Assembly (NCBI RefSeq): GCF_900108365.1
Contig: NZ_FNWQ01000004.1
Coordinates: forward strand, 62,001-126,000
DNA from: Chryseobacterium culicis
Lineage (GTDB): Bacteria > Bacteroidota > Bacteroidia > Flavobacteriales > Weeksellaceae
Length of the DNA: 64,000 nt
Direction: 5' to 3'
Part shown: one piece after another, positions 8,678 to 18,047 of the stretch
Layout of the letters: each line of letters begins with the position of its first letter
Numbering within the stretch: the stretch's first letter is position 1
Made by a program: the position numbers and the translations under genes
Notes under the pieces: generated by a model
What the model was told of the DNA's origin: nothing
Seen by the model: the letters and a program-made list of their open reading frames with translations, nothing else
Databases searched by the model: none

Positions 8678-9547
8678 ATGAAAAAACTCATTCTCAGATA
8701 TCATTTTTTCGTCATGGGATGCATGGGATTTCTCCTGCAGTCCTGTAATACAAAATTCAAAGTCTGGGTAGGACCCAACGGCCAGCAGAAAATCTACAAT
8801 CTGAAATATGGAGACCATAAAAGACAGAAAATGGACGTCTTTCTCCCAAAGGATTATGCCGGAGACTCCCCTGTGGTTCTTATGGTTCATGGCGGTGCCT
8901 GGACATTGGGTAAAAAGGAGCATATGATTCAGATTCAGAAAATGCTTTTTCAAAACAGAATTCCGAGCATCAATATGAATTACAGGTTGGTTTCTGCCAA
9001 GAAAAAAATAACGTATAAACAACAGCTTGAAGATATTGGTCTTGCTATTGAAAAGTTCAATTCTCTGGCCGGAAAGGCCGAGCTTCAACCAAACAACTAT
9101 ATTCTTCTCGGTGAAAGTGCCGGTGGACATCTGGCATTGCTTTACGGATATAGGCACCCTGAACAGATAAAAAAAATTATCTCTCTAAGCGGCCCCACGG
9201 ATTTTTTCAGTCAGGAATATCTTAAATCATTTTACTCAAAATACACCTCTCCTACTTTTCAAAAGGTGGTAGGAACCAAATTTGACCGTAAAAATATTTC
9301 TGAAGATTTTAAGGAAGCCAGCCCCATTGCCAATATAACGAATATTCCTACACTCCTGTTCCAGGGAAACAATGATTTTTTGGTCAACCAGCATCAGGGA
9401 ATTGCTATGGATTCTGCACTTACCCATATGAATATTCCTCATAAGTTTATTTTTATGAAGGGAGCCGGACATGTACCAAGACTTTTCAGTAAAAGAAAAA
9501 GAGACCGTATTATCTATCCGAATATTCTGGAATGGATCAGGAAATAG
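8678..9547 (+). CDS. alpha/beta-hydrolase lipoprotein (esterase/lipase-like)
   Basis: The 289-residue protein has a lipoprotein signal with lipobox LQSC (Cys23). The alpha/beta-hydrolase fold shows the oxyanion-hole motif HGGAW (71-75) and the nucleophile elbow GESAGG with Ser147. A likely acid lies in GNNDFLV and a catalytic His in GAGHVPR. This is the hormone-sensitive-lipase/BD-FAE (carboxylesterase) arrangement, so it should hydrolyse small ester substrates at the membrane surface; the substrate is unknown. It follows the serine hydrolase gene with a 52-bp gap, so the two may be co-transcribed. Confidence 0.85.
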   Translation: MKKLILRYHFFVMGCMGFLLQSCNTKFKVWVGPNGQQKIYNLKYGDHKRQKMDVFLPKDYAGDSPVVLMVHGGAWTLGKKEHMIQIQKMLFQNRIPSINMNYRLVSAKKKITYKQQLEDIGLAIEKFNSLAGKAELQPNNYILLGESAGGHLALLYGYRHPEQIKKIISLSGPTDFFSQEYLKSFYSKYTSPTFQKVVGTKFDRKNISEDFKEASPIANITNIPTLLFQGNNDFLVNQHQGIAMDSALTHMNIPHKFIFMKGAGHVPRLFSKRKRDRIIYPNILEWIRK

Positions 9548-9645
9548 AAGTTGATAATTTTTCTATTAAACATAAGGATAAAGAATCCACTGTTTATTTT
9601 AAAGCAATATCTATTTTATTGGGGAAAAGCTCTTTTATACGCAAT

Positions 9646-9671
9646 AAAAAAGCCATCTCCATGAGACGGCT
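9646..9671 (-). terminator. dedA terminator
   Basis: Read on the minus strand, AGCCGTCTC pairs with GAGATGGCT (one G-U) around ATG and is followed by six T. It lies 24 nt beyond the dedA stop codon. Confidence 0.65.
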
Positions 9672-9694
9672 GTATATAATTGATACGTTATTTC

Positions 9695-10390
9695 TTATTC
9701 AGAATCGTTGTTTTCATATTTGGAAAAGTCATCCTTTTTTCCAAAAACAAACTTAATAATCACCGGAAGCGTTGTTACCAAAACAATGACGATAATGATA
9801 TATTCCAGTTTTTCTTTTAGGTTGATCCCAAACTGTTCCATGAAAAGTTTGTCAAGATAATGCCCTGCAAAGATCAGAATAAATGACCATAAAACAGCAC
9901 CGATAATGTTATCTCTTAAAAACTCTTTTTTGTCCATCTTCACAATTCCTGCTACAATAGGTGTAAATGTTCTTACAACAGGTAAGAATCTCGCCATGAT
10001 TACGGCTAATGCACCATGTTTTTCGAAGAAATCGTGTGCCTGGTAAAGGTATTTCTTTTTGAAAAGCATTGAATCCGGTCTTTTGTACAAAGCTGGACCA
10101 GCTTTTCTTCCAAAGTAATATCCTACTTCGTTTCCGATAATTGCTGCCAGAGCAACTCCTGAAGCCAGCAATGTGGTATCTAAGAAATCACTTCCTGTAG
10201 ATCCGAAAGTCTCTTTGATGATTTCAACGGCATAAATTCCCGAAACGAAAAGTAATGAATCTCCGGGTAGAAAAAATCCTACAAAAAGACCTGTTTCAGC
10301 AAAAACAATAAACAAAATCAGCCAAAACCCTCCCATTTTTATATAAAATTCAGGGTTTAATAAATCCTTCCAGCTATTGAAATCTTCCAT
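9695..10390 (-). CDS. DedA-family membrane protein
   Basis: The 231-residue protein has the DedA/VTT-domain pattern. An N-terminal re-entrant region contains ETGLFVGFFLPGDSLLF, and EVGYYFGRKAGPALY follows. The conserved RFLPVVRTFTPIVAGIVKMD segment carries the essential Arg/Pro residues, and membrane helices complete the fold. DedA proteins act as flippases for undecaprenyl phosphate or phosphatidylethanolamine and affect envelope integrity; which lipid applies here is unknown. On the minus strand the promoter TTG (10435-10433), N18, TACTTTTG (10414-10407) lies just upstream. It is probably monocistronic. Confidence 0.9.
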   Translation of the reverse strand: MEDFNSWKDLLNPEFYIKMGGFWLILFIVFAETGLFVGFFLPGDSLLFVSGIYAVEIIKETFGSTGSDFLDTTLLASGVALAAIIGNEVGYYFGRKAGPALYKRPDSMLFKKKYLYQAHDFFEKHGALAVIMARFLPVVRTFTPIVAGIVKMDKKEFLRDNIIGAVLWSFILIFAGHYLDKLFMEQFGINLKEKLEYIIIVIVLVTTLPVIIKFVFGKKDDFSKYENNDSE

Positions 10391-10406
10391 AAATATCGAT
10401 GAACAA

Positions 10407-10435
10407 CAAAAGTAAGTTTAAAATGTCTGAAACAA
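10407..10435 (-). promoter_or_regulatory. dedA promoter
   Basis: On the minus strand TTG (10435-10433) is separated by 18 bp from TACTTTTG (10414-10407), a full match to the Bacteroidota -33/-7 pattern. It ends 16 nt before the dedA start codon. Confidence 0.6.
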
Positions 10436-10474
10436 AAATTAATTATAAGATTTTAACTAAAAAACAACATATTT

Positions 10475-11587
10475 CTACAATTCAAGATCATCATCGGAAA
10501 CCGCCGTCCCATCGGCCATTAAGAAGGCTTTCAGGAAAGGTGTGATATTGCCGTTCATCACCCCATCCACATCGGAAGTCTCGTGGCCGGAACGTACATC
10601 TTTTACCAGCTTATAGGGATGCATGACGTAGTTTCTGATCTGGCTTCCCCATTCGATCTTCATTTTGTTGGCTTCAATCTCATTTCTGGCCTTCATACGT
10701 TCTTCCAGTTCCATTTCATATAGTCTTGAACGAAGGAGCTGCATGGCTTTTTCTTTATTCTGAAGCTGAGAACGGGATTCGGAGTTTTCAATGATAATTC
10801 CAGTAGGTGCGTGGCGAAGACGAACAGCCGTTTCTACCTTGTTTACGTTCTGTCCTCCTGCTCCTGAAGACCTCATTGTTTCAAAAGAGATATCTGCAGG
10901 ATTGATATTGATCTCTATGGTATCATCCACCAAAGGATATACATATACGGAAACAAAACTTGTATGGCGCTTTGCATTACTGTCAAAAGGGGAAATTCTT
11001 ACTAAACGGTGTACTCCATTTTCTCCTCTTAAATATCCAAAAGCAAATTCTCCTTCAATTTCAAGGGTAACAGTTTTCACACCTGCTACATCACCTTCCT
11101 GAAAGTTCAGCTCGCGAATTTTGTAGCCCTGCTTATCTGCCCACATCGTATACATTCTCATCAGCATAGATGCCCAGTCGCAACTTTCTGTTCCGCCTGC
11201 TCCTGCGGTGATCTGAAGAACTGCAGAAAGCTCATCCCCTTCATTGGAAAGCATGTTTTTGAATTCAAGATCTTCAATTTTTTCCACCAACTGCGGAAAG
11301 GTTTCATCCAGTTCTTTTTCAGAATCCGGATCTTCTTTTGCAAAATCAGCTAAAACCTGAAGATCTTCAAACTGTGTCTGAATTTCATCATAGCTTTCCA
11401 CCCATTTTTTCTTGGAACGGAGCTGCTTTAGAAATGCTTCAGCAGTTTTCGGATTGTCCCAAAATTCAGGGGCTGCTGTTTTTTCATCATCATTGGCAAT
11501 TTCAATCTTCTTTTTTTCAATCTGAAGGTATCTGTGTAAGTCTTCAATTCTGGATTGAATCTCTTTTATCTGGTCGTTATTAATCAC
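10475..11587 (-). CDS. prfB: peptide chain release factor 2
   Basis: The 370-residue RF2 terminates translation at UGA and UAA. The stop-recognition tripeptide SPF is at 199-201 and the peptidyl-hydrolysis motif GGQ at 244-246 ([11 protein letters not shown]). The start is GTG at 11587. No upstream ATG is in frame, and a -7 box, TATTTTTG, lies at 11611-11604. In many bacteria prfB needs a +1 frameshift at CTT-TGA near codon 25. Here the equivalent place reads TAC CTT CAG and the frame is open throughout, so autoregulatory frameshifting is absent. The gene appears monocistronic. Confidence 0.95.
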   Translation of the reverse strand: MINNDQIKEIQSRIEDLHRYLQIEKKKIEIANDDEKTAAPEFWDNPKTAEAFLKQLRSKKKWVESYDEIQTQFEDLQVLADFAKEDPDSEKELDETFPQLVEKIEDLEFKNMLSNEGDELSAVLQITAGAGGTESCDWASMLMRMYTMWADKQGYKIRELNFQEGDVAGVKTVTLEIEGEFAFGYLRGENGVHRLVRISPFDSNAKRHTSFVSVYVYPLVDDTIEININPADISFETMRSSGAGGQNVNKVETAVRLRHAPTGIIIENSESRSQLQNKEKAMQLLRSRLYEMELEERMKARNEIEANKMKIEWGSQIRNYVMHPYKLVKDVRSGHETSDVDGVMNGNITPFLKAFLMADGTAVSDDDLEL

Positions 11588-11644
11588 GAATGTTTCTTTT
11601 TTGCAAAAATAAGGAATTCTTTTAGAGTGGAGAGGTACAGGTTC

Positions 11645-12066
11645 TTAGTTTTCGGGATTCGGGAGAAACTGTTCCTCTATAATTTCAGCTTCAAAACTTC
11701 TTCTACGGTATTTCTTCATTATTAATAATTTCATAGCCCACCCTGGGTTCAAAATCAAGGTCATCACTTTTAAAACAATACTGTATCCTCTGAAGCCCGT
11801 TAAATCTCATTTTAACAAGTTCATGTGTTTTTCTCCCACCCCATTTTCTGTGAATCGGCAATTACTTCGGTTAGGCTTCCGAAAAAGACAAAACCGGCAT
11901 TTCTCGTTGAAACTCCCAGTGGGACGGCATTCCGTTCCAATAATGACCGCAGATTTTTAAGGATATTGCTCCTGTATATAGCTGTCCACGGCCCGGTAAA
12001 TCCCGGATCAATCATGATGATATCTCTTTTTCTTTAGAAGGCGTGCAGTTCCCAGATGCTGTTCAT
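11645..12066 (-). pseudogene. decayed coding region in several frames (family unknown)
   Basis: On the minus strand a plausible polypeptide can be read only by changing frame about three times. The pieces run ISYEQHLGTARLLKKK, then MIDPGFTGPWTAIYRSN to MGWEKNT (about 12015-11821). These are followed by ELVKMRFNGLQRIQYCFKSD to EIINNEE and finally KKYRRRSFEAEIIEEQ to a TAA at 11647-11645. Each piece has gene-like codon use and they join without gaps, which suggests one inactivated gene. IDPGFTGP recalls dUTPase/dCTP-deaminase proteins, but the rest does not support that assignment, so I leave the family open. The remainder of the 11588-12122 gap contains the prfB promoter and nothing else that I recognise. 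Confidence 0.35.
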
Positions 12067-12122
12067 AAGAAATGAGCAGTGAGTGATGAATACTTGTTGA
12101 AAAACATTAAACCTTGCACGAC

Positions 12123-13475
12123 TTACCCTTTATCGCCTCCGTCATTATGCTGAAATCCGATGGCTCTTTGCGGTTCCTCAACAACCCTATAGGTTTCCAG
12201 TTCGGTCTTCAATGCCTGAATCCTGAATTTAAAATCATCAAAATTATTGATAATAGCATCAGCTAGGAATCGGGCAACCTGATCAAGATATTCTTCGGTA
12301 AGTTTTGAGCCTGCATCTCTTAAAGCTCCGTTTAAAAGGTTCTGATCAATCTTCAGCTTTTCATTTCGGGTTTTTTGGTAAAGGTTTTTAATTCGTTTTT
12401 TTAAGCTTTGGGTAAAGTCGATCAGCATCGTGTTGCTGAAGGCTTTCATCTTTGAAGATATTTCGTGCCAGAAAGGGATCTTATCGGCTTTGTTGTTTTT
12501 AAGTATTTTATAAAGTAAAGAATCTTCTTCCAATCCTCTTGTCATGGCGTATAAAATAATTTCTGACCGCTCGGAAGCATTGGGAGGAAAAACAGGGATC
12601 ATTACATCAAATCTTCCGGGGGCAAGAATTTCTTCGTCGATCTCTGAAACGGAATTGGCAGAACCTACCATCAGAACGCCTTCTTTTTCAAATTTTCCTA
12701 TATAGTGAAGAACAAGCTCCTGAACCTCGAGATTACAGGAAGCAACGTTTGTTTCTGCTCTTCTCTGCATCATGATTTCATCAAAATCATCCATGAAAAG
12801 GAGTAATTTATTTTCCTTCATCATATTCACCAGAAAATCACTGAAAGTAATTTCATTTCCGTCAATCAGTGATGTTCCCAGATAATGTTTTTTAACTTCC
12901 TTAAACTTGTAGCCAATGATTTCTGCAATCTTATTGGCCCAGAATATTTTTCCGCTGCCCGGCGGACCGTACAGGATAATTCCTGCAGGTTTGTTGATTC
13001 CCCAGTCCTTTATCTGCTGTGGATTCAGGAATGGTTCCAGAACGGTGGATGTATAAAAGAAAAGATCTCTGTATCCTATAAAATCTCTTTGCTGAAGACT
13101 GGTTTTATGTCCGAAATAATCATAAACGAACTGATAATTCCCTCCCAGCTTGTTGTCTATTCCGTAGCTAGAGATGGAGGATTTGAAAAAGCCGTTATCA
13201 AAAATATTGAGATCATGATCTTTAATCACCTTCTCCACTTTATCTTTAGGCTGGTTAATAACTTCTGCAATCTGATCCAGTGTTTTATTTTTATCCAGAT
13301 CTTTTTCGTATAATCTTAAAAAGTCTACATTTTCGCGGGCAAATTTTTCAAAATCTTCCTTTACCTCAAAATTGGTACTGACACAGTCTACCAGTTCTAG
13401 ATCAAAATCCTGGATAAACTGCTTTATGGCTTCTGCAGAAACATGTAATTCTTCTGCCAGTTCTATTAGCTTCAT
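12123..13475 (-). CDS. AAA-family ATPase with IF2N-like N-terminus and altered Walker A
   Basis: This 450-residue protein has two parts. Residues 1-90 look like two small helical modules similar to the IF-2 N-terminal domain (MKLIELAEELHVSAEAIKQF and KTLDQIAEVINQPKDKVEKV). An AAA module follows from about residue 130. Its P-loop reads GPPGSGKI (170-177), with isoleucine in place of the conserved Thr/Ser that binds Mg2+. Walker B (LLLFMDDFDE, 224-233), a sensor-1 Asn in GSAN and the Arg finger in APGRFD are intact. It may bind but hydrolyse ATP poorly, or act as a remodelling factor with altered kinetics. It is transcribed divergently from the ABC genes; a -7 box, TAAATTTG, lies at 13502-13495. 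The function is unknown. Confidence 0.8.
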   Translation of the reverse strand: MKLIELAEELHVSAEAIKQFIQDFDLELVDCVSTNFEVKEDFEKFARENVDFLRLYEKDLDKNKTLDQIAEVINQPKDKVEKVIKDHDLNIFDNGFFKSSISSYGIDNKLGGNYQFVYDYFGHKTSLQQRDFIGYRDLFFYTSTVLEPFLNPQQIKDWGINKPAGIILYGPPGSGKIFWANKIAEIIGYKFKEVKKHYLGTSLIDGNEITFSDFLVNMMKENKLLLFMDDFDEIMMQRRAETNVASCNLEVQELVLHYIGKFEKEGVLMVGSANSVSEIDEEILAPGRFDVMIPVFPPNASERSEIILYAMTRGLEEDSLLYKILKNNKADKIPFWHEISSKMKAFSNTMLIDFTQSLKKRIKNLYQKTRNEKLKIDQNLLNGALRDAGSKLTEEYLDQVARFLADAIINNFDDFKFRIQALKTELETYRVVEEPQRAIGFQHNDGGDKG

Positions 13476-13591
13476 AACTGTTGATTAATTCTATCAAATT
13501 TAATGTATTTGTACATAAATTAATATTGATTTATGATAAATCTGTAACATTATCTAATTTATATAGACTACTACTATGTAAAACAAATTAC

Positions 13592-14494
13592 ATGGAAAAG
13601 ATTTTATCAGTAAAAAATTTGACAAAGAAATTCAAAAGAGTTGTAGTCAACAATATTTCTTTTGATGTTGAAAAGGGAAATGTTTACGGCCTACTTGGCC
13701 CCAACGGAAGCGGGAAATCCACTACTTTCGGGATGCTGCTATCAACCATCAATCCTACGAGCGGAGACTGGTTCTGGTTTGGTAAAAAAGGAACTGATCC
13801 GGACACACTAAAAAAGATCGGAGCCATTATCGAACAGCCCAATTTTTATCCTTATCTGAGTGCAGAAACCAATCTTAAGATTGTTGCGGAAATTAAAAAT
13901 GCTCCCTATTCAAGAATTGATGAAGTTCTGAAAACGGTTAATCTGTACGAAAGAAGAAAAGATACCTTCAAAACCTTTTCCTTAGGGATGAAACAGCGTC
14001 TTGCCATTGCTTCTGCGATGCTGAACAATCCTGAAGTGATGATATTAGATGAGCCAACTAACGGATTAGACCCTGAAGGAATTATTCAGATCAGAGAAAT
14101 CATCAGCGACATCGCAAGGCAGGGAATCACGATTATCATTGCCAGCCATCTTCTGGATGAAATTGAAAAAATATGCAGCCATGTTATTGTTCTAAAGGAA
14201 GGAAATTCCATTTACTGCGGAAGAGTGGATGAAATGACTTCCAACAATGGGTATTTTGAACTGAAAGCGGATAATAACACCTTACTGCTAAATGCTTTGA
14301 ACGAACTGCAATGGTTCTCATCCATCAATCAGGAAGGAGATCTAATCAAAGCACAGATCCGTGATGACGCATCTATTTCTGCTTCGGCAATGAATCAGAA
14401 ACTAGCAGAGAAAGGGATTTATCTGTCCCATTTGACCAAGAAAAAAATGTCTCTTGAATCTCAATTCCTTGAACTTGTAAAAAGCACCCATTAA
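13592..14494 (+). CDS. ABC transporter ATP-binding protein
   Basis: The 300-residue ATPase has Walker A GPNGSGKS (36-43), a Q-loop (IIEQPNFYP), an ABC signature variant SLGMKQR, Walker B VMILDEPTNGLDPEG and the H-loop (IIASHLLDEIEK). This is the DRR/BcrA/CcmA-like exporter class. I chose ATG 13592 (MEKILSVKNL). The frame extends upstream, but the added residues are unlike an ABC N-terminus. The permease gene follows after 2 bp, so the two form an operon. Such pairs export antibiotics, lantibiotics or lipids; nothing here identifies the substrate. Confidence 0.9.
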   Translation: MEKILSVKNLTKKFKRVVVNNISFDVEKGNVYGLLGPNGSGKSTTFGMLLSTINPTSGDWFWFGKKGTDPDTLKKIGAIIEQPNFYPYLSAETNLKIVAEIKNAPYSRIDEVLKTVNLYERRKDTFKTFSLGMKQRLAIASAMLNNPEVMILDEPTNGLDPEGIIQIREIISDIARQGITIIIASHLLDEIEKICSHVIVLKEGNSIYCGRVDEMTSNNGYFELKADNNTLLLNALNELQWFSSINQEGDLIKAQIRDDASISASAMNQKLAEKGIYLSHLTKKKMSLESQFLELVKSTH

Positions 14495-14496
14495 TC

Positions 14497-15342
14497 ATGA
14501 TAAAATTATTAAAACTTGAATACTACAAAAACCTGAACTACAAGCCATTTAAGGTTTTCACCATACTTTATTTTGCCATTCTTATTGCTTTACTTTTTAT
14601 TGGATTGGTTGACTTTGATGTTTTTGGAGGAACCATTAATTTAAAAGAACAGGGCATTTATAATTTCCCGGAAATCTGGAATTTCACTACATGGATTGTT
14701 GCAATTCTGAAGATCTTCCTGGGGCTTATTATTGTTTTTTCTATTTCACAGGAATTCAGCAACCGGATGTTCAAGCAGAATACGATTGATGGACTGAGCA
14801 GAAAAGAATTCATCACTTCAAAATTACTCACGATAAGTATTTTCACTATTGTTTCAACCGTAATTGTATTTGGGATTACCATTTTTCTTGGCTATCAATA
14901 TTCCAACACAAAGGAATCTGCCAAAGTTTTTGCAGAGATTTTCTTCATTGGAAACTATTTTGTTAAGCTGTTCACTTTCTTCTGTTTCCTCATGTTTCTT
15001 TCTGTTTTGCTGAGAAAATCTGTTTTTGTATTTCTTGCGCTTTTTGTTTTCTGGATTGGGGAAGGAATTTTAGCGGCTGTTGAAGTATTTTTAAAAGTAA
15101 AAGGAATGCAGGGGCCTCAAAGAAATGATGTGCTTCAGAATGACTTTTTCGTCTCGCATCTGTTACCGCTGGAAAGCATGTCCAGCCTTATCCCTAATCC
15201 CATGATGAGATTAAATATGGCTAAAATGATGGGCGCAAAATATGAATTCCACTACCCTACAGAAAGTCTTGTTGCCTGTCTGGTGTGGTGCGCCGTTTTT
15301 ATTTTCGGATCCTACTGGATTCTGAGAAAAAGAGATTGGTAG
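14497..15342 (+). CDS. ABC-2 type permease
   Basis: The 281-residue membrane protein has about six helices. An N-terminal amphipathic stretch (MIKLLKLEYYKNLNYKPFK) leads into a first helix, ILYFAILIALLFIGLV. A typical central FSISQEFSNRMFKQNTIDGLSRKEF segment, as in ABC-2 permeases, follows. It starts 2 bp after the ATPase gene, so translation is likely coupled. Together they should form a homodimeric exporter with two ATPase subunits. Confidence 0.85.
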   Translation: MIKLLKLEYYKNLNYKPFKVFTILYFAILIALLFIGLVDFDVFGGTINLKEQGIYNFPEIWNFTTWIVAILKIFLGLIIVFSISQEFSNRMFKQNTIDGLSRKEFITSKLLTISIFTIVSTVIVFGITIFLGYQYSNTKESAKVFAEIFFIGNYFVKLFTFFCFLMFLSVLLRKSVFVFLALFVFWIGEGILAAVEVFLKVKGMQGPQRNDVLQNDFFVSHLLPLESMSSLIPNPMMRLNMAKMMGAKYEFHYPTESLVACLVWCAVFIFGSYWILRKRDW

Positions 15343-15462
15343 ATGGAAATATTCAGAATTTAAAGATTTAAAAATTAAAATATGTAAAGATTTTTTAAGT
15401 GGTTCGTTTTCGGATCACTTTTTTTGGCTTAAAATTTTCATTCAGTAGTATCAAAACCAGCC

Positions 15463-16092
15463 ATGAAAAAAATATACTACTTTCCCGGATTGATCAGTGC
15501 TGTGCTGATTCCTGTTTTATTCTGGTATTACGGAAGTCAGAGAGTTCATCCACCATATACCGTAATAGATCTGGGAATTCCAGCTAAAACACGGCCTAAC
15601 ATCCCCTTAGACAACACTTTTGAACCCTATAGAAACTGGAATTACAAAAAAATCACAGTTAAACCCAATACAGCACTTCAAAATCAAAGCTTTTATGTTT
15701 CAGAACTTAAAAAACTGCAGAAAAGAAACGAGAAACAATCGGGAATCGAATTTATAATCAATAATGAAAACAACTATCAGGATTTTATTGCTCTGATCGA
15801 TGCTATGGCACTTTCCAAACAAGAAGCTTACGGCGTTGATCTGGAAAAAACGGGACATTTTTTTGCGGTTTACAGCTATGTCAATCCTAAGGTGCAATAT
15901 CCTGAATACGAAAATTTATTTTATAATGATACTATAGATTGGGGATCAGCAGACACCGATAGCTATTATGGAAAAATATCAACAGCTTTTACAACGCTTC
16001 CAAAAGAGGACTATTTCTTTATATTCGGATTTCTTATATTTCTGAATATCTCCATGCTCAGTATCAAAGAAAGATTTCAGCTGAACTATTAA
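15463..16092 (+). CDS. membrane-anchored hypothetical protein
   Basis: I do not recognise this 209-residue protein. An N-terminal hydrophobic segment (YYFPGLISAVLIPVLFWYYG) and a C-terminal one (YFFIFGFLIFLNISMLSI) flank a largely polar domain rich in Tyr, Asn and Lys, which probably lies in the periplasm. The arrangement suggests a protein with two membrane anchors. It begins 120 bp after the ABC permease on the same strand and may belong to the same transcript. A bidirectional terminator follows. Confidence 0.6.
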   Translation: MKKIYYFPGLISAVLIPVLFWYYGSQRVHPPYTVIDLGIPAKTRPNIPLDNTFEPYRNWNYKKITVKPNTALQNQSFYVSELKKLQKRNEKQSGIEFIINNENNYQDFIALIDAMALSKQEAYGVDLEKTGHFFAVYSYVNPKVQYPEYENLFYNDTIDWGSADTDSYYGKISTAFTTLPKEDYFFIFGFLIFLNISMLSIKERFQLNY

Positions 16093-16103
16093 TTCAAAAT
16101 AAA

Positions 16104-16127
16104 AAGGCTGCCAAATGGCAGCCTTCC
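16104..16127. terminator. bidirectional terminator between convergent genes
   Basis: AAGGCTGCCA (16104-16113) pairs with TGGCAGCCTT (16116-16125). An A-run on the left gives a good T-tract for the minus-strand msrAB gene, which ends 9 nt away; the plus-strand side has a weaker T-tract. Confidence 0.8.
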
Positions 16128-16134
16128 TTTCACA

Positions 16135-17250
16135 TTACTTTTTATCTAACAACGGAAGATATTTTCCGTATCCTTTGCTTTCCATTTCGGCTTTTGGAAT
16201 AAATTTCAGCGAAGCACTGTTGATACAGTAACGAAGTCCACCTTTATCCTCCGGTCCGTCTGTAAAGACATGTCCTAAATGGGCATCACCGGTTTTACTT
16301 CTTACTTCCACTCTTGTCATCCCGTGGGTACGGTCCATTTTTTCATCAATTAATCCTTTCGTAATAGGTTTTGAGAAACTTGGCCATCCACAGCCGGATT
16401 CAAATTTATCTGTAGAGACAAACAGCGGCTCTCCTGTTGTGATATCCACATAAATTCCTTCGCGGGTTTCATTCCAGTATTCATTCTGGAAAGGTCTTTC
16501 TGTACCGTTTTCCTGGGTAACATTATATTGCTCAGCGGTCAGTTTTTCTTTTAAAACTTTTTTATCCTGTTTCTGATAGGTTGGTTTTGGAAGCGGATTG
16601 GCTTTTTTAGCTAATTCAAAAAGCCCCGGTTCAATATGGCAGTATCCGCCAGGATTTTTATCCAAGTAATCCTGATGATAATCCTCCGCTCTGTAGAAGT
16701 TTTTCAATGGAATGGTTTCTACTAATAATGGTTTGCTATAATTTTTCGCCAGTTTCTGAACCTCATCTTTTACCAGCGCTTCATCGGTTTTATTGGTGAA
16801 ATAGATTCCTGTTCTGTATTGGTTTCCTCTGTCATTTCCCTGCTGATCTTTACTGGTAGGATCAATGGTTTTAAAATACAGATCAATCAACAGCTTCAGA
16901 TCTACCTGTTCAGGGTCATACTGTACTTTAACGGTTTCTGCAAAACCGGTGGTATGGCTTACTACTTCTTCATAAGTAGGATTTTGGGTATTTCCGTTGG
17001 CATAGCCCACTTCTGTTCCTACTACCCCGCGAATTTGTTGAAAAAAATGTTCTGTTCCCCAGAAACATCCACCTGCAAAATAAATCTCTCTAACGTTTTT
17101 GTTGTCCATAATTTTCTCATTTTCTTTTTTTACTTCCGCTGCATGAGGCTTATTCTTTTTAAAAAGCCCGGATCCCGCAGCAAATACTGCTATACCCAGA
17201 ATGATTCCGAGTACAATGAATATATTTTTCATTTTTACTTTTTTATTCAT
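16135..17250 (-). CDS. msrAB: bifunctional peptide methionine sulfoxide reductase MsrA/MsrB
   Basis: The 371-residue fusion repairs oxidised methionine. A membrane anchor or signal segment (about 8-26, [18 protein letters not shown]) suggests an envelope location. The MsrA domain carries the catalytic motif GCFWG with Cys62. The MsrB domain has [14 protein letters not shown] and the catalytic Cys in [11 protein letters not shown] (about residue 342). The CxxC zinc pairs of other MsrB proteins are absent, as in the zinc-free subfamily. Its ATG overlaps the DUF417 stop codon by one base (TAATG), so the two are translationally coupled. The ECF sigma factor lies just upstream, so stress control is plausible but not shown. 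Confidence 0.94.
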   Translation of the reverse strand: MNKKVKMKNIFIVLGIILGIAVFAAGSGLFKKNKPHAAEVKKENEKIMDNKNVREIYFAGGCFWGTEHFFQQIRGVVGTEVGYANGNTQNPTYEEVVSHTTGFAETVKVQYDPEQVDLKLLIDLYFKTIDPTSKDQQGNDRGNQYRTGIYFTNKTDEALVKDEVQKLAKNYSKPLLVETIPLKNFYRAEDYHQDYLDKNPGGYCHIEPGLFELAKKANPLPKPTYQKQDKKVLKEKLTAEQYNVTQENGTERPFQNEYWNETREGIYVDITTGEPLFVSTDKFESGCGWPSFSKPITKGLIDEKMDRTHGMTRVEVRSKTGDAHLGHVFTDGPEDKGGLRYCINSASLKFIPKAEMESKGYGKYLPLLDKK

Positions 17251-17693
17251 TACTTATTATTTTGAACGATCATGAATCCAAATCCTAAAAGCATAAGATC
17301 TTTTAAAATAAAAAAATCCGTCACAGGCACTCCGTCTACGATTTTCCAAATTCCCGGCGTTGTAAACAAATAGCTTAATGTCACCAGAAAAGTTATTATC
17401 ATACCTATCCCTGCATACTTTCTCAGTACAGCAAATTTCGCACTAAATATCAGGAGTAATGCAATGATAATTTCTATCGCTCCGATAAGATTTGACATTG
17501 CCTGGACGCTTATAATTTTATATACGAAAAAAGTCAGGAAATGGTTTTCCACCAAAGGTTTTATGGCTTCTGCTTCTGTGGGGGTAAATTTGAAGATACC
17601 GATCCACAGCAAAATAAGCGCTGCTCCGAAAAGGGAGATGTAATATCCGGTTCCGGATAATAGATTTTTAGATTTCTGTACTGTTCCGACCAT
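17250..17693 (-). CDS. DUF417 family membrane protein (YkgB/RclC-like)
   Basis: The 147-residue protein has four hydrophobic helices. Its signature, [24 protein letters not shown], is typical of DUF417. E. coli RclC, a member induced by reactive chlorine species, is the best-known relative. The gene overlaps msrAB by one base, and coupling to a methionine sulfoxide reductase fits a role against oxidant stress. The exact activity is unknown. Confidence 0.85.
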   Translation of the reverse strand: MVGTVQKSKNLLSGTGYYISLFGAALILLWIGIFKFTPTEAEAIKPLVENHFLTFFVYKIISVQAMSNLIGAIEIIIALLLIFSAKFAVLRKYAGIGMIITFLVTLSYLFTTPGIWKIVDGVPVTDFFILKDLMLLGFGFMIVQNNK

Positions 17694-17772
17694 GTTTTTA
17701 AGATTTTAATAAATACTTTATTGTTTTCAAAAGTATAGTCGGAGCTATTTGACAATCCTGACAGAAATTTTT

Positions 17773-18042
17773 CTAGAAATTTAATTTATCAATCATTTTA
17801 TTTTTAAAGTCCTGAATTTCAGATTCATTTATTTCTGTTTTTTCTTCAGAAAATTTCTTTTTAAACACCTTATCCAGAAGTGCAAGTTTTTCATTGTACA
17901 TCCTGCACCATTTGCAGATCATAAGATGCATGCTGAGCATCCTGTTTTCCTTGGGAGAAATGGATTGGGCATTCCTTTTTTCCATCAGCAAAGTAGCCTC
18001 ACTGCATGGTAAAAATAATAGATGTAGTATTCTTCTTATCAT
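17773..18042 (-). CDS. small zinc-finger protein, probable anti-sigma factor
   Basis: This 89-residue protein begins at ATG 18042, 5 nt after the sigma-factor stop codon. A longer frame exists, but its extra residues overlap the sigma gene. It has the arrangement of small ZAS proteins: CSEATLLMEKR near the N-terminus, then a HxxxCxxC motif (HLMICKWC) and RMYNEKL. The C-terminal part is charged, helical and lacks a membrane segment, so it would be a soluble anti-sigma factor. That it inhibits the neighbouring sigma factor is inferred from motif and gene order. Confidence 0.75.
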   Translation of the reverse strand: MIRRILHLLFLPCSEATLLMEKRNAQSISPKENRMLSMHLMICKWCRMYNEKLALLDKVFKKKFSEEKTEINESEIQDFKNKMIDKLNF

Positions 18043-18047
18043 TTCAT

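Noticed and set aside
9532..9756. 74-codon plus-strand frame after the esterase gene
   Set aside because: It overlaps the esterase end and the dedA terminator and end, and has no protein-like pattern.
11821..12015. dUTPase or dCTP deaminase from MIDPGFTGP
   Set aside because: Only this short word fits; the remaining sequence lacks the family motifs.
13481..13591. N-terminal extension of the ABC ATPase
   Set aside because: The extra residues are AT-driven and unlike ABC proteins; ATG 13592 gives the normal N-terminus.
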